From an uncultured Bacillota bacterium (GTDB lineage Bacteria > Bacillota > Clostridia > Christensenellales > QAND01), in contig CAJJKN010000003.1 in assembly GCA_905188085.1 (NCBI GenBank), forward strand, positions 124,001 to 188,000: a stretch of DNA of 64,000 nucleotides, written 5' to 3'. Below the pieces are notes generated by a model. The model did not search any database. It was not told where the DNA came from and worked only from the letters and a program-made list of their open reading frames with translations. The position numbers and the translations under genes are program-made. Positions 17,564 through 26,003 of this stretch are shown here, one piece after another (position 1 is the stretch's first letter; every line of letters starts with the position of its first letter).

Positions 17564-18958
17564 ATGCTGTTCACCTTGCCGCCGGCGCCATCCGGCACGC
17601 CGCTGTATGATCAAATCACCCGCATGCTAAAGCACGAAATCCGCACCGGCGCCCTTGCTGCCGGCACAAAACTGCCCAGCAAGCGCAAATTGGCGGATCA
17701 GCTGGGCGTCAGCGTTACCACCGTAGACACCGCCTATGGCCAGCTTGTCTCCGAAGGGTTTTTGGACGCCCGGCCCAAACGCGGCTTTTTTGTCTGCCCG
17801 TTGGATACGCTTTTGCCCGCTTCCGTCGTTTTATCTGCGCCACCTGCCGATGTTGAAGCGCCTGCGCCCATAGAGGTTGATTTTTCTCCCGGCGGCATCG
17901 ATGCGCGGCTTTTCCCTTATGCCCTTTGGCGTAAGCTGCTGCGCCATTGTTTTGATGAAAACAACGAAACTTTACTGCAAAATGCGCCTCCGCAGGGTCT
18001 TATCTCCCTGCGGCAAAGCATCGCGCAATATCTTTATCAGGCGCGCGGCGTGCGCTGTACGCCGGATTCCATCGTCCTCGGCGCCGGCACCGAGCATCTT
18101 TTACAAATTTTAAGCTATATTCTGGATAGCAGCTGCACCATCGCGTTGGAAAACCCCGTATATAACAAGGCGTATCATATGTTCCATCGCATGGGACATC
18201 CCGTTTTGCCGCTGTATGTGGATGAAAAAGGGCTGCCGGTAGCGCCGCTGCACGCTTTGGGAAATGCCTGCGTGTATACCACGCCCTCTCATCAGTTTCC
18301 TTTGGGCGTCAGCATGCCGATCAGCCGCCGGATTCAGCTGTTAAACTGGGCCAAAGCCGCCCCTGCCCGCTATATCATCGAAGACGATTATGACAGTGAA
18401 TTTCGCTATGATGCAAAACCCCTGCCCAGCCTGCAAAGCATTGATGATCATGGACGCGTGATCTATCTTGGCACCTTTTCCAAGTCCATCGCGCCTTCGC
18501 TGCGCATCGGTTATATGGTGTTGCCGGAGCCGCTTTTGCAGCTTTATCGGCAGCATTATGCGCTTTTCAGCTGCTCCGTTTCCCGTTTTGAGCAGGAAGT
18601 GTTGGATGCTTTTTTGCGCCAGGGTGCCTTTGAAACGCATCTAAACCGCATGCGCAAGCTTTATAAAGAAAAGCGAAAGGTGTTGATTGCTTCCCTTTCG
18701 CAAACCTTTGGCGATGCGCTGCTCTATCAGGGCGAACAGGCCGGCCATCATGTTTTGGTGCATTTGAAAAACAACGCCGATCAGCAGCTGCTCTGCCAAA
18801 CGGCGCTGGAAAATGGGGTGCGCGTATATCCCGTTGCGCCCTATTTCATCGGCCCCGTGCCAAAGCAATATCAGGGGCATGTTCTTTTGGGCTATGGCTC
18901 GCTTTCGCCCGAGCAAATCGAACAGGGCGTTTCCCTTTTAGGCCGGGCCTGGCTTTGA
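17564..18958 (+). CDS. MocR/PdxR family regulator (GntR wHTH fused to aminotransferase fold)
   Basis: A 464-residue transcription factor in which a GntR winged helix (about 10-80; LPSKRKLADQLGVSVTTVDTA) is fused to a fold-type-I aminotransferase domain (about 110-460) that binds PLP as an effector. The PLP-binding region has IIEDDYDSEFRY, and the Schiff-base Lys lies in LGTFSKSIAPSLRIGY. PdxR relatives sense PLP and control vitamin B6 genes. Here it faces a pyridoxal kinase gene, the expected target. GGAGG precedes the ATG. Confidence 0.93.
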   Translation: MLFTLPPAPSGTPLYDQITRMLKHEIRTGALAAGTKLPSKRKLADQLGVSVTTVDTAYGQLVSEGFLDARPKRGFFVCPLDTLLPASVVLSAPPADVEAPAPIEVDFSPGGIDARLFPYALWRKLLRHCFDENNETLLQNAPPQGLISLRQSIAQYLYQARGVRCTPDSIVLGAGTEHLLQILSYILDSSCTIALENPVYNKAYHMFHRMGHPVLPLYVDEKGLPVAPLHALGNACVYTTPSHQFPLGVSMPISRRIQLLNWAKAAPARYIIEDDYDSEFRYDAKPLPSLQSIDDHGRVIYLGTFSKSIAPSLRIGYMVLPEPLLQLYRQHYALFSCSVSRFEQEVLDAFLRQGAFETHLNRMRKLYKEKRKVLIASLSQTFGDALLYQGEQAGHHVLVHLKNNADQQLLCQTALENGVRVYPVAPYFIGPVPKQYQGHVLLGYGSLSPEQIEQGVSLLGRAWL

Positions 18959-19015
18959 AAACAATCCCGGCTGTACCCTTTTAGTAAAGCACTTTCATTC
19001 TGTAGTTTTGCGTAT

Positions 19016-19042
19016 AAAAAAAGCGGGCAAAGCCCGCTTTTT
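19016..19042. terminator. Bidirectional terminator between the MocR and CofE-like genes
   Basis: A-run, AGCGGGC, loop AA, GCCCGCT, T-run; it ends right at the stop codon of the minus-strand gene. Confidence 0.9.
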
Positions 19043-19043
19043 A

Positions 19044-20234
19044 TCATTCTGCATAGTTTGTAAAATATCCCTGAATCCATACCACCGGGGTTCCCTTATC
19101 GCCGGAGCCGGAGGTCAGATCGCACAGAGAGCCGATCAAATCCGTCAGCCTGCGCGGCGTGGTTCCTTGGGTGGCCATGGTCCCTTTCAGGTTTTTATCC
19201 TTTGTTTCAATGGCCTTTTCAATCGCCTCGCGCAGCGCCTGGCCGGTAAGCTCGGCAAAATCATTATCCGCCAGATATTTCAGCTTCAGTTCGTTCGGCG
19301 TGCCCTCCAGCCCGCCGGTATAGGCCGGAGACACCACCGGATCCGCCAATTCCCAAATCTTGCCGACCGGGTCTTTGAATGCGCCGTCTCCGTATACCAT
19401 CACCTCAATATGCTTGCCGGTTTTTTCCAGCAGCGCATCCTGCACTTGTTTTACAAACACTTCGCAGTTGCGCGGGAACAATTTCACCGTTTCCTCCGTG
19501 GCCTTGTTCGAGCCCAGCAGGCCGTAATCCGGGTTAAAGCCGCTGCCGTTTCTGGAGGCCGTCATAATATCATCCAAGCCCAGCACGGTGCGCGCGCCGT
19601 TTTGGCGCAGCAGGCGTTTGCTGCGTTCGCGGGTGTGGATATCGCATGTCAACACATCCTTGGCATACGGCAAAATGTCTTTGGCATTGTTGCCCAGAAT
19701 TATTTCCGCTTCCGCGCCCTCTCCTTCAATCAGCTGCTTATAATATTCCACATAATCCACGCCGGTAAACGGATGTTCCACCCGGCCGAATTTTTCGCGG
19801 TATTCCGCTTCGGTCAACACATCGGTATACGGGTTAATCCCTTTTTCATCCAACGCATCCAGCGATACCAGGTGGTTGCCCACTTCATCGGACGGATAGC
19901 TTAGCATCAGCGTAATCTTTTTGGCCCCTCTGGCAATGCCCTTTAAGCAGATGGAAAAACGGTTTCTGCTCAAGATCGGGAAGATCAATCCGATATGCCC
20001 TTCGGGAAACTTTTCTTTGATATCATCGGCAATGTCGTCAACCGTTATATAGTTCCCTTGAGCACGCGCCACAATGGCCTCGGTGGCCGCTACGATGTCG
20101 CGGTCCGCAAATGCAATTTGCTCGCTCCGGGCTGCTTCCAATACGGAATCCACCACAATGGAGACCAGATCATCCCCTTGGCGGATAATAGGCGTGCGCA
20201 CGCCTCTGACAACGGTTCCAATCGATTTTGACAT
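19044..20234 (-). CDS. Coenzyme F420-0:L-glutamate ligase-like protein (CofE/FbiB family)
   Basis: A 396-residue protein of the CofE-like amide-ligase family. Conserved parts are VRTPIIRQGDDLV at the N-terminus, ATEAIVARAQGNYIT, LSRNRFSICLKGIARGA and VYGDGAFKDPVGKIWELADP. In methanogens and actinobacteria CofE adds glutamate to F420-0. Most Clostridia carry this longer homologue without an F420 pathway, and no other F420 gene is seen here, so the real substrate is open. It is monocistronic, with a TATAAT at 20313-20318 (minus strand) and a terminator downstream. Confidence 0.8.
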   Translation of the reverse strand: MSKSIGTVVRGVRTPIIRQGDDLVSIVVDSVLEAARSEQIAFADRDIVAATEAIVARAQGNYITVDDIADDIKEKFPEGHIGLIFPILSRNRFSICLKGIARGAKKITLMLSYPSDEVGNHLVSLDALDEKGINPYTDVLTEAEYREKFGRVEHPFTGVDYVEYYKQLIEGEGAEAEIILGNNAKDILPYAKDVLTCDIHTRERSKRLLRQNGARTVLGLDDIMTASRNGSGFNPDYGLLGSNKATEETVKLFPRNCEVFVKQVQDALLEKTGKHIEVMVYGDGAFKDPVGKIWELADPVVSPAYTGGLEGTPNELKLKYLADNDFAELTGQALREAIEKAIETKDKNLKGTMATQGTTPRRLTDLIGSLCDLTSGSGDKGTPVVWIQGYFTNYAE

Positions 20235-20249
20235 TGGTCCACTCCATTC

Positions 20250-20292
20250 TCAACGGCATACAAAACTCTCTTTTGGGCCCGTCTGCCGTTGA
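20250..20292 (-). promoter_or_regulatory. Inverted repeat in the CofE-like gene leader
   Basis: TCAACGGC (20250-20257) and GCCGTTGA are perfect complements separated by a 27-base loop. They lie between a -10 element (TATAAT, 20313-20318, minus strand) and the start codon, so the pair would form in the mRNA leader. Confidence 0.35.
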
Positions 20293-20525
20293 AAACCGGC
20301 CCACAACCATAAATTATACCGTAATTTTTTTATTTTCACCAGTATTCTTAAAAGAATCCCGTTTTCTTTGCCGCAGGGTTTGTTCCCTTTTCCTCTAAAA
20401 CGCACTGTTTTTATATAAACAAAGCCAAACAATCCTCTACATTTCATACTGCTGTTTCCCTATTCCCGCACATTTCTTCATATGCGCGCTTTTTTCGGGC
20501 AAACTATCCAAAAGGAGGAATTCTT

Positions 20526-20669
20526 ATGAAGCAAACCTATGAATGCCCTGCGCCCCACACCGGCGGCCCCGCGCCGCGCAAACGGCCGCAAAAGCTGCCC
20601 CTTGGCGATGTCCCCTCTTCCAAGCCGGATCTGGAAAAAATTCACCTTTGCCAGCGGCCCTTTTTATGA
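20526..20669 (+). CDS. Small hypothetical protein, 47 residues
   Basis: An open frame starting at ATG 20526 behind AAAAGGAGGAATTCTT, close to a perfect ribosome binding site. The product is rich in Pro and Lys/Arg, begins MKQTYECPAPHTGG, contains two Cys (positions 7 and 42) and ends ICLCQ-like as HLCQRPFL. It has no membrane segment. The last six bases overlap the 3' end of the convergent RelA-domain gene. I do not recognise a family. The strong ribosome binding site and GC-rich codons in an otherwise AT-rich gap argue that it is real. Confidence 0.5.
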   Translation: MKQTYECPAPHTGGPAPRKRPQKLPLGDVPSSKPDLEKIHLCQRPFL

Positions 20670-21710
20670 TAATTTCATCATCTGTTTTACCGGGCCGTTT
20701 TCATCGTATAGATCCGCCGCTTCTCGCGCAGAGGCCAGCAAAATCGTATACAGCAAAACCGTGTATACATTCAAACTCTTTCCGCGCATGATTTCCATCC
20801 ACTTATCCGCAATCACCCGAAGCGGTGCCTGGTGCGTTTGGATAAATTCATCCATTTCGTGAATATAGCGAAATCCCAAAAACTGCAAACGCTGCACGAT
20901 TTTCAGCCGGCTGATAAAGCCGCTGTCCTCCACCAGCTCCAGCCCGTATGCCTCTGCCAAAGATTGGTTAAACGCACGTATCTGCGCCCCCGTTTCGTAA
21001 TATTGAATCAGCGTATTTTTGTTGATGTCCGTTTTTAATATTTTTTCGATTTTATCAAAGCTGCGGTCGTATTCCGCCACCTCCTGTCGAATGGTTTCAA
21101 ACTCTTCGTCGATCAATTCCAGCGTTGCGGCAATGCGCGTTAGTTTGCGCCGAATCTGCATCGGAATTTCAAAATCGGATTTATAGCCCAGCCCATGCTC
21201 AATTTCGCCCCAGGCATGCTGCAGCGCCGTGCGGATCTGCACTTCAAACCGTATATCCTCATAGCGCTTGTATTCCACCAGCGCACAGCGCGCTTTGCTC
21301 ATTTTCAAAATTACATGCAGCGAATTGTACCCAAAATCCACATAGTCGTTCACGCTCTTTTTCCGCTTGTCCACCAGTTCCACCAATTCAAACTCGCTTT
21401 CAAGCGCCTGCAGCACCGCTTCCACATCCGTTTCAAACAACGTGATCACCCGGCAGCCCACCAAATCCGTCACATCGGTCAGCTGCTGATATTTATGTTT
21501 GAACTGTATCTTTTTCCGCAAAGATTCCTCGCTTTTAATGCGAAAGGCAATGTTGGCCGTTTCGATTTTCCGTGTTTTCAGCAGCGTTGGGATAATATCT
21601 TCCAGATCATCCTGAAAATCCATAAACAGCTGCTTTTTCTGAGAAAACTCATTTAAGATCGTCTCCTCATTGGCAATCAGCCCCACGCCCTGCGCTTGTT
21701 TTTGTTCCAC
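20664..21710 (-). CDS. RelA/SpoT-domain (p)ppGpp synthetase-like protein
   Basis: Nucleotidyltransferase of the GTP pyrophosphokinase family, without hydrolase, TGS or ACT domains. The synthetase core (about 50-210) shows DLVGCRVITLFE, DYVDFGYNSLHVIL, EVQIRTALQHAWGEIEHG and LGYKS. A C-terminal helical extension of about 130 residues makes it longer than typical small alarmone synthetases. I prefer GTG 21710 (AAGGGGA ten bases upstream); an in-frame TTG at 21731 is possible but its GGAGG is only two bases away. Promoter at 21753-21786. Confidence 0.85.
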   Translation of the reverse strand: MEQKQAQGVGLIANEETILNEFSQKKQLFMDFQDDLEDIIPTLLKTRKIETANIAFRIKSEESLRKKIQFKHKYQQLTDVTDLVGCRVITLFETDVEAVLQALESEFELVELVDKRKKSVNDYVDFGYNSLHVILKMSKARCALVEYKRYEDIRFEVQIRTALQHAWGEIEHGLGYKSDFEIPMQIRRKLTRIAATLELIDEEFETIRQEVAEYDRSFDKIEKILKTDINKNTLIQYYETGAQIRAFNQSLAEAYGLELVEDSGFISRLKIVQRLQFLGFRYIHEMDEFIQTHQAPLRVIADKWMEIMRGKSLNVYTVLLYTILLASAREAADLYDENGPVKQMMKLS

Positions 21711-21752
21711 TGTATATTGTTCCCCTTTCAAGGCCTCCTGTTTCTTTTTTCT

Positions 21753-21786
21753 ATTATACTATACTTTCGCATTCTGTTTCGAACAA
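21753..21786 (-). promoter_or_regulatory. Promoter of the RelA-domain gene
   Basis: Minus strand TTGTTC (21781-21786), 17 bases, TATAGT (21758-21763), with an overlapping TATAAT five bases further. Confidence 0.55.
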
Positions 21787-21860
21787 GCCTTTTGCCCGGC
21801 TCCCTTTTCCGTTTTTGCAAAATATGATACACTGATTTATCATCGGAAAAGAGGAATGAT

Positions 21861-22277
21861 ATGCGAATTATTGTCATCGACGGCCAGGGCGGCGGTATCG
21901 GAAAATCCCTGGTGGAACAGCTGAAAAAACAATTTTCTTCCCAACATGAAATTCTCGGCATCGGCATCAATGCCCTGGCCACGGCGGCCATGGTAAAGGC
22001 CGGCGCGGACGGTGGTGCTACCGGAGAAAGCGCCGTTTGTTACAATTGTGCACATGCCGATATCATCATCGGTCCCATTGGCCTTGTGTTGGTTGGCTCC
22101 ATGCTGGGTGAAGTGAGCGCGCAAATCGCCAACGCCGTGGCCAGCAGCGAAGCGGAAAAAGTGTTAATCCCTGTTTCCCGCTGCCATGCCCATATCGCCG
22201 GCGTAAAAGATCAACCGATGGGCCGCTTTATCGAAGACGCGCTGCGCGAAGTTCAACAGATTTTGCAAAACATATAA
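21861..22277 (+). CDS. DUF3842 family protein
   Basis: A 138-residue protein of a conserved clostridial family of unknown function. The N-terminus MRIIVIDGQGGGIGKSLVEQL looks like a nucleotide-binding Rossmann or P-loop-like start, followed by ILGIGINALATAAM, GADGGATGE and IIIGPIGLVLVGSMLGE. GAGG lies before the ATG. It has its own TATGAT-type -10 (21823-21828) and stands between the RelA-domain gene and an ABC operon. Confidence 0.8.
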   Translation: MRIIVIDGQGGGIGKSLVEQLKKQFSSQHEILGIGINALATAAMVKAGADGGATGESAVCYNCAHADIIIGPIGLVLVGSMLGEVSAQIANAVASSEAEKVLIPVSRCHAHIAGVKDQPMGRFIEDALREVQQILQNI

Positions 22278-22470
22278 CTTTACATTTGCATCGTTTTGTG
22301 ATAATTTATATATAGAATCATACGACGATGAGGGACAGGAAGCCCCTTTTTCTGCCAGAACGCAGTGTATGGTTTTTTCTTTTTCATATCGTTTGTAAAC
22401 AAATCACGAAGATTGGTCGGCTCTGTACGGGCTGTCTCTTTGTGGTTTTTTTGTTGGAGGGGCTCTTTTT
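22278..22470 (+). other. Leader region of the peptide/nickel ABC operon
   Basis: AT-rich, no credible gene. CATCGT and ACGATG (about 22289-22329) form a spaced inverted repeat around a possible -10 (GATAAT), and TTTGT-AA-ACAAA lies near 22390-22401. GGAGGGG precedes the first permease. Confidence 0.3.
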
Positions 22471-23493
22471 ATGCCACAGCGCACACGAAAAACCGCATGG
22501 ATTCTCTGCAAAAAGCTGTTTCAATTTCTTTTGGCTTTGTTTTTATTGTCGTTGGCCGTATTTTATATGGCGCGCCTGGCGCCCGGCGACCCGCTGCGCT
22601 CGTATTACGGCGAAAGCGTGGAGCGAATGAGCCCGCAGGAGCGCGAATCGGCCATCCATAGCCTGGGGCTGGATCAGCCCATCCATACACAATACAAAAT
22701 CTGGCTGTCTAACGCCTTTCACGGTGAATGGGGCATCTCCTTTAAATACAAACAGCCTGCGACATCTGTCATCGGCGCGCTGTATCAAAACACACTGCTT
22801 TTAGGCGGGCTGGCGTATGTGTTTACCTTTGGTCTGGCGCTTTTGCTCGGCATCTTTTGCGCCCTGCATGAGGATACGGTCTGGGATAAGGTCATCTGCA
22901 AAATCGGCACTGTCACAAACTGCATCCCCTCGTTTTGGATTTCTCTGGTGCTGATTTTGATTTTCAGCGTCAACTTGGGGTGGCTGCCCTCCAGCGGCGC
23001 CTATGCCCTCGGCAAGGCCGGGGATGTGGCCAGCCGCATCCGCCATTTAATTCTGCCGCTCACCGTTTTGGTACTCAGCCATCTATGGTATTACGCCTAC
23101 ATGGTGCGCAACAAGTTGATGGAAGAAATTCGCCAGGATTATGTGTTGCTCGCCAAAGCAAAGGGCTTAAGCCGGCGCAAGATTGTTACCCAGCACTGCC
23201 TGCGTAACATCCTGCCCACCTATATCAGCCTTATGGCCATTTCCATTCCGCATATTTTAGGCGGCACTTATATCGTAGAGCAAGTGTTTTCCTACCCCGG
23301 GCTGGGCTCGCTGTGCTTTGAAAGCGCCAAATATCACGATTACAATCTATTGATGATCCTGTGCCTGATCACGGGTGCGCTGGTCATCTTATCCAATATG
23401 CTCTCGCAGGTTCTCCATAACAGGATCGACCCGCGTATGAAACGCGAAGGGGGGGAAGATTCTTGGACAGAACCGACCAGAGTTTTAAGCTAG
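22471..23493 (+). CDS. ABC transporter permease 1 (DppB/NikB type)
   Basis: First inner-membrane channel subunit of a peptide/nickel-class importer (340 residues, about six membrane helices). N-terminal LAVFYMARLAPGDPL is typical of DppB/NikB; the coupling region has MEEIRQDYVLLAKAKGLSRR, the EAA-loop that contacts the ATPases, and the end has EQVFSYPGLG. It opens an operon of permease-permease-binding protein-ATPase-ATPase. Its 3' end overlaps the second permease by 31 bases. Confidence 0.93.
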   Translation: MPQRTRKTAWILCKKLFQFLLALFLLSLAVFYMARLAPGDPLRSYYGESVERMSPQERESAIHSLGLDQPIHTQYKIWLSNAFHGEWGISFKYKQPATSVIGALYQNTLLLGGLAYVFTFGLALLLGIFCALHEDTVWDKVICKIGTVTNCIPSFWISLVLILIFSVNLGWLPSSGAYALGKAGDVASRIRHLILPLTVLVLSHLWYYAYMVRNKLMEEIRQDYVLLAKAKGLSRRKIVTQHCLRNILPTYISLMAISIPHILGGTYIVEQVFSYPGLGSLCFESAKYHDYNLLMILCLITGALVILSNMLSQVLHNRIDPRMKREGGEDSWTEPTRVLS

Positions 23494-24359
23494 TCGGCCG
23501 CAAAGAAGCTGCGCCCGAGCAGGCCGTTCCAAAAAAACGCCGGCTCCCTTCGGATTTTCCGCTGTTATCCTGCATTCTTGTGGGGGTGATTTTGCTGGGC
23601 TGTCTGTTTTGCGGCGTCCTTTCCCCGAAAGACCCGGGCATGCTGAATCTGGCTCACCTAAGCCAGCCGCCCTGCGGGGAATTTCTCTTTGGGACAGATC
23701 CTTTGGGGCGCGATGTATTTTCCATGATCTGGTACGGCGGGCGCATCTCCCTTTGTATCGGGTTTCTTTCCACGGCGTTGTCCACCTGCATTGCCGTTCT
23801 CTACGGCTGTATTTGCGGGGTCGTCCCTGCTTGGCTGGATGATGCGCTCATGCGGTTTTCCGAAATGGCCATGAGCATTCCTTCCATTTTGATCATCATC
23901 TTTTTGCAAGCGATTTTAGGGCAGGCCAATCTGCTTTCCATCTCGCTTGTCATCGGGCTCACCAGTTGGATGAGCATTGCCAAGGTGGTTCGCACAGAAG
24001 TACACCAGATTAAATCCAGCGAATATATCCAATATGCTCGGCTGGCAGGCGGCCGCTTTTTCTACATTCTGCGCCGCCATCTTTTGCCGAATTTTATTCC
24101 TTCCATCATGTTCATGGTAGTTACCAACATCAGTTCTGCCATCGGCACGGAATCCACTCTCAGCTTTTTGGGACTGGGGCTGCCGGTGGAAACCGTTTCC
24201 TGGGGCAGCATGCTCAGCATGGCGGACCGTGCCCTATTATCCAACAACTGGTGGCTGATCATCATTCCCGGGTTGTTTTTGGTAACCACCCTAGTCTGCA
24301 TTACCAACATCGGCCATTATATCCGTAACGCCAACCATCGGCGCTGCAGCAACCTTTAA
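23463..24359 (+). CDS. ABC transporter permease 2 (DppC/NikC type)
   Basis: Second channel subunit (298 residues), starting at a TTG behind GGGGGGAA within the end of the first permease. The sequence FGTDPLGRDVFSMIWYGGRISL is the DppC/OppC N-terminal signature after the first helix; the EAA-loop is KSSEYIQYARLAGG, and STLSFLGLGLP follows. A polar N-terminal tail of about 35 residues precedes helix 1. It forms a heterodimer with the upstream permease. Confidence 0.93.
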   Translation: MDRTDQSFKLVGRKEAAPEQAVPKKRRLPSDFPLLSCILVGVILLGCLFCGVLSPKDPGMLNLAHLSQPPCGEFLFGTDPLGRDVFSMIWYGGRISLCIGFLSTALSTCIAVLYGCICGVVPAWLDDALMRFSEMAMSIPSILIIIFLQAILGQANLLSISLVIGLTSWMSIAKVVRTEVHQIKSSEYIQYARLAGGRFFYILRRHLLPNFIPSIMFMVVTNISSAIGTESTLSFLGLGLPVETVSWGSMLSMADRALLSNNWWLIIIPGLFLVTTLVCITNIGHYIRNANHRRCSNL

Positions 24360-24403
24360 CCTCAATCGATTGAAATATAACATTTTACAAGGGAGAGAAT
24401 TGC

Positions 24404-25951
24404 ATGAAAAAACGACACGTCCTTCTATCGTTTTTGCTTGCGGCGGCCATGTGCCTGCTTTCCGCCTGCGGACAGGGCACTGCCGGCAGCAAAAACGACG
24501 CTTCCACGCTTGTCTATGCCAGCGGCGATTACACCAGCATCAACCCCGCCCTGTATGAACACGGCGAGATCAACTCTCTGATCTTTTCCGGTCTCACCGC
24601 ACACGATGCCGACAACAAAGTGGTTCCTGCGCTGGCGGAAACCTGGGAATACGATAAAGAGCACTATACCTATACGTTTCATCTGCGCAAAGATGTAAAA
24701 TGGCATGATGGCCAGCCGTTTACCGCTTCGGACGTGGTATTTACGCTGGAAGCCATCTTAAACCCGGAAAACGAATCGGAAATCGCTTCCAATTATGAAG
24801 ACATCGTTTCCATGGCCGCGGTGGATGAGCATACCTTCACCCTCACTTTGTCCGCCCCCAACGTTGCCATGCTGGATTATCTGACCATCGGCATCTTGCC
24901 CCGACATCTTTTGGAGGGCAAAAACCTCATTACCGATTCTTTCAATCAAAACCCCGTGGGCACCGGCCCGTATAAATTGACGCATTGGGATGTGGGGCAA
25001 AGCATCACGCTGGAGAAAAATCAGGATTATTACGGCAAAGCGCCCTCCATCGATACCGTCATCTTTAAAATTGTTCCGGATGAAAAAACCCGTGCTTTGC
25101 AGCTGAAAAGCGGCGAAGTAGATCTGGCGCAAATTACCCCGCAGGACGCCAAAGAATTTGAATCCAATGCAGATTTCACCGTTTACGATATGAAAACTGC
25201 CGATTACCGAGGCATTCTGTATAATTTCAACAACGATCTGTTCAAAAACAATCCGGAATTGTCCAACGCCCTCAGCTATGCCATAGACCGCCAGGCCATC
25301 ATAGACAGCGTTTTGCTGGGGCATGGCGAAGTGGCGTATTCGCCGCTGCAAATGGGGCCGTATAACAATCCGGACATTGAAAAATTCTCCTACAATCCGC
25401 AAAAAGCACAGGAGGAATTGGAAAAAGCCGGCTGGAAAAAAGGCGACGACGGCATCTATGCCAAAAACGGCACGCGCCTGAGCTTTAAAATCAACTGCGG
25501 CGAAGGCGATCAGGTGCGTATTGATATGGCTACCATCTGCGCCGAACAGCTGAGAAGCATCGGTGTGGAGGCTTCCGTGGCCGTCAACGCCAAAACGGAC
25601 TGGGCCGGTCAGGAAACCTACCTCATCGGCTGGGGCAGCCCGTTTGACCCGGATGACCATACCTACAAGGTGTTCGGCACGGACAAGGGCGCCAATTATT
25701 CCGCGTATTCGTACGAAAAGGTGGATGCCCTTTTGAAAAAAGCGCGGGAAACCGATGATAACAACAAACGCCTGGCCTATTATCAGGAATTCCAGCAGGC
25801 CATGACGGAAAAAATGCCCTATACCTTTATCGCCTATGTAGACGCTATCTATGTCGGCAAAGCCAACATTCACGGCATCACAAAGGACACCATCCTGGGC
25901 CATCACGGCGTAGGCATCTTCTACAACATTGCGGACTGGACCATCGGCTAA
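24404..25951 (+). CDS. ABC transporter substrate-binding lipoprotein, family 5 (peptide/nickel)
   Basis: Extracellular binding protein of 515 residues. A lipoprotein signal ends in LLSACG, with Cys22 as the lipidated residue. The SBP_bac_5 signature is seen in FSGLTAHDADNKVVPALAETW and FHLRKDVKWHDGQPFTASDVVFTLEAI. VGTGPYKL and the Trp/Asp-rich C-terminal lobe follow. Family 5 includes dipeptide, oligopeptide, nickel and metallophore binders; the sequence alone does not let me choose. It lies between the permease and ATPase genes. Confidence 0.92.
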   Translation: MKKRHVLLSFLLAAAMCLLSACGQGTAGSKNDASTLVYASGDYTSINPALYEHGEINSLIFSGLTAHDADNKVVPALAETWEYDKEHYTYTFHLRKDVKWHDGQPFTASDVVFTLEAILNPENESEIASNYEDIVSMAAVDEHTFTLTLSAPNVAMLDYLTIGILPRHLLEGKNLITDSFNQNPVGTGPYKLTHWDVGQSITLEKNQDYYGKAPSIDTVIFKIVPDEKTRALQLKSGEVDLAQITPQDAKEFESNADFTVYDMKTADYRGILYNFNNDLFKNNPELSNALSYAIDRQAIIDSVLLGHGEVAYSPLQMGPYNNPDIEKFSYNPQKAQEELEKAGWKKGDDGIYAKNGTRLSFKINCGEGDQVRIDMATICAEQLRSIGVEASVAVNAKTDWAGQETYLIGWGSPFDPDDHTYKVFGTDKGANYSAYSYEKVDALLKKARETDDNNKRLAYYQEFQQAMTEKMPYTFIAYVDAIYVGKANIHGITKDTILGHHGVGIFYNIADWTIG

Positions 25952-26003
25952 CCCGGCCGGCCCATTGCGCTGTTTGTTTTAACCCTCTAAAGGAGCGATT
26001 GTT

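Noticed and set aside
22328..22630. Open frame upstream of and into the first permease
   Set aside because: No strong start signal, low-complexity hydrophobic sequence, and it overlaps the clear permease frame.
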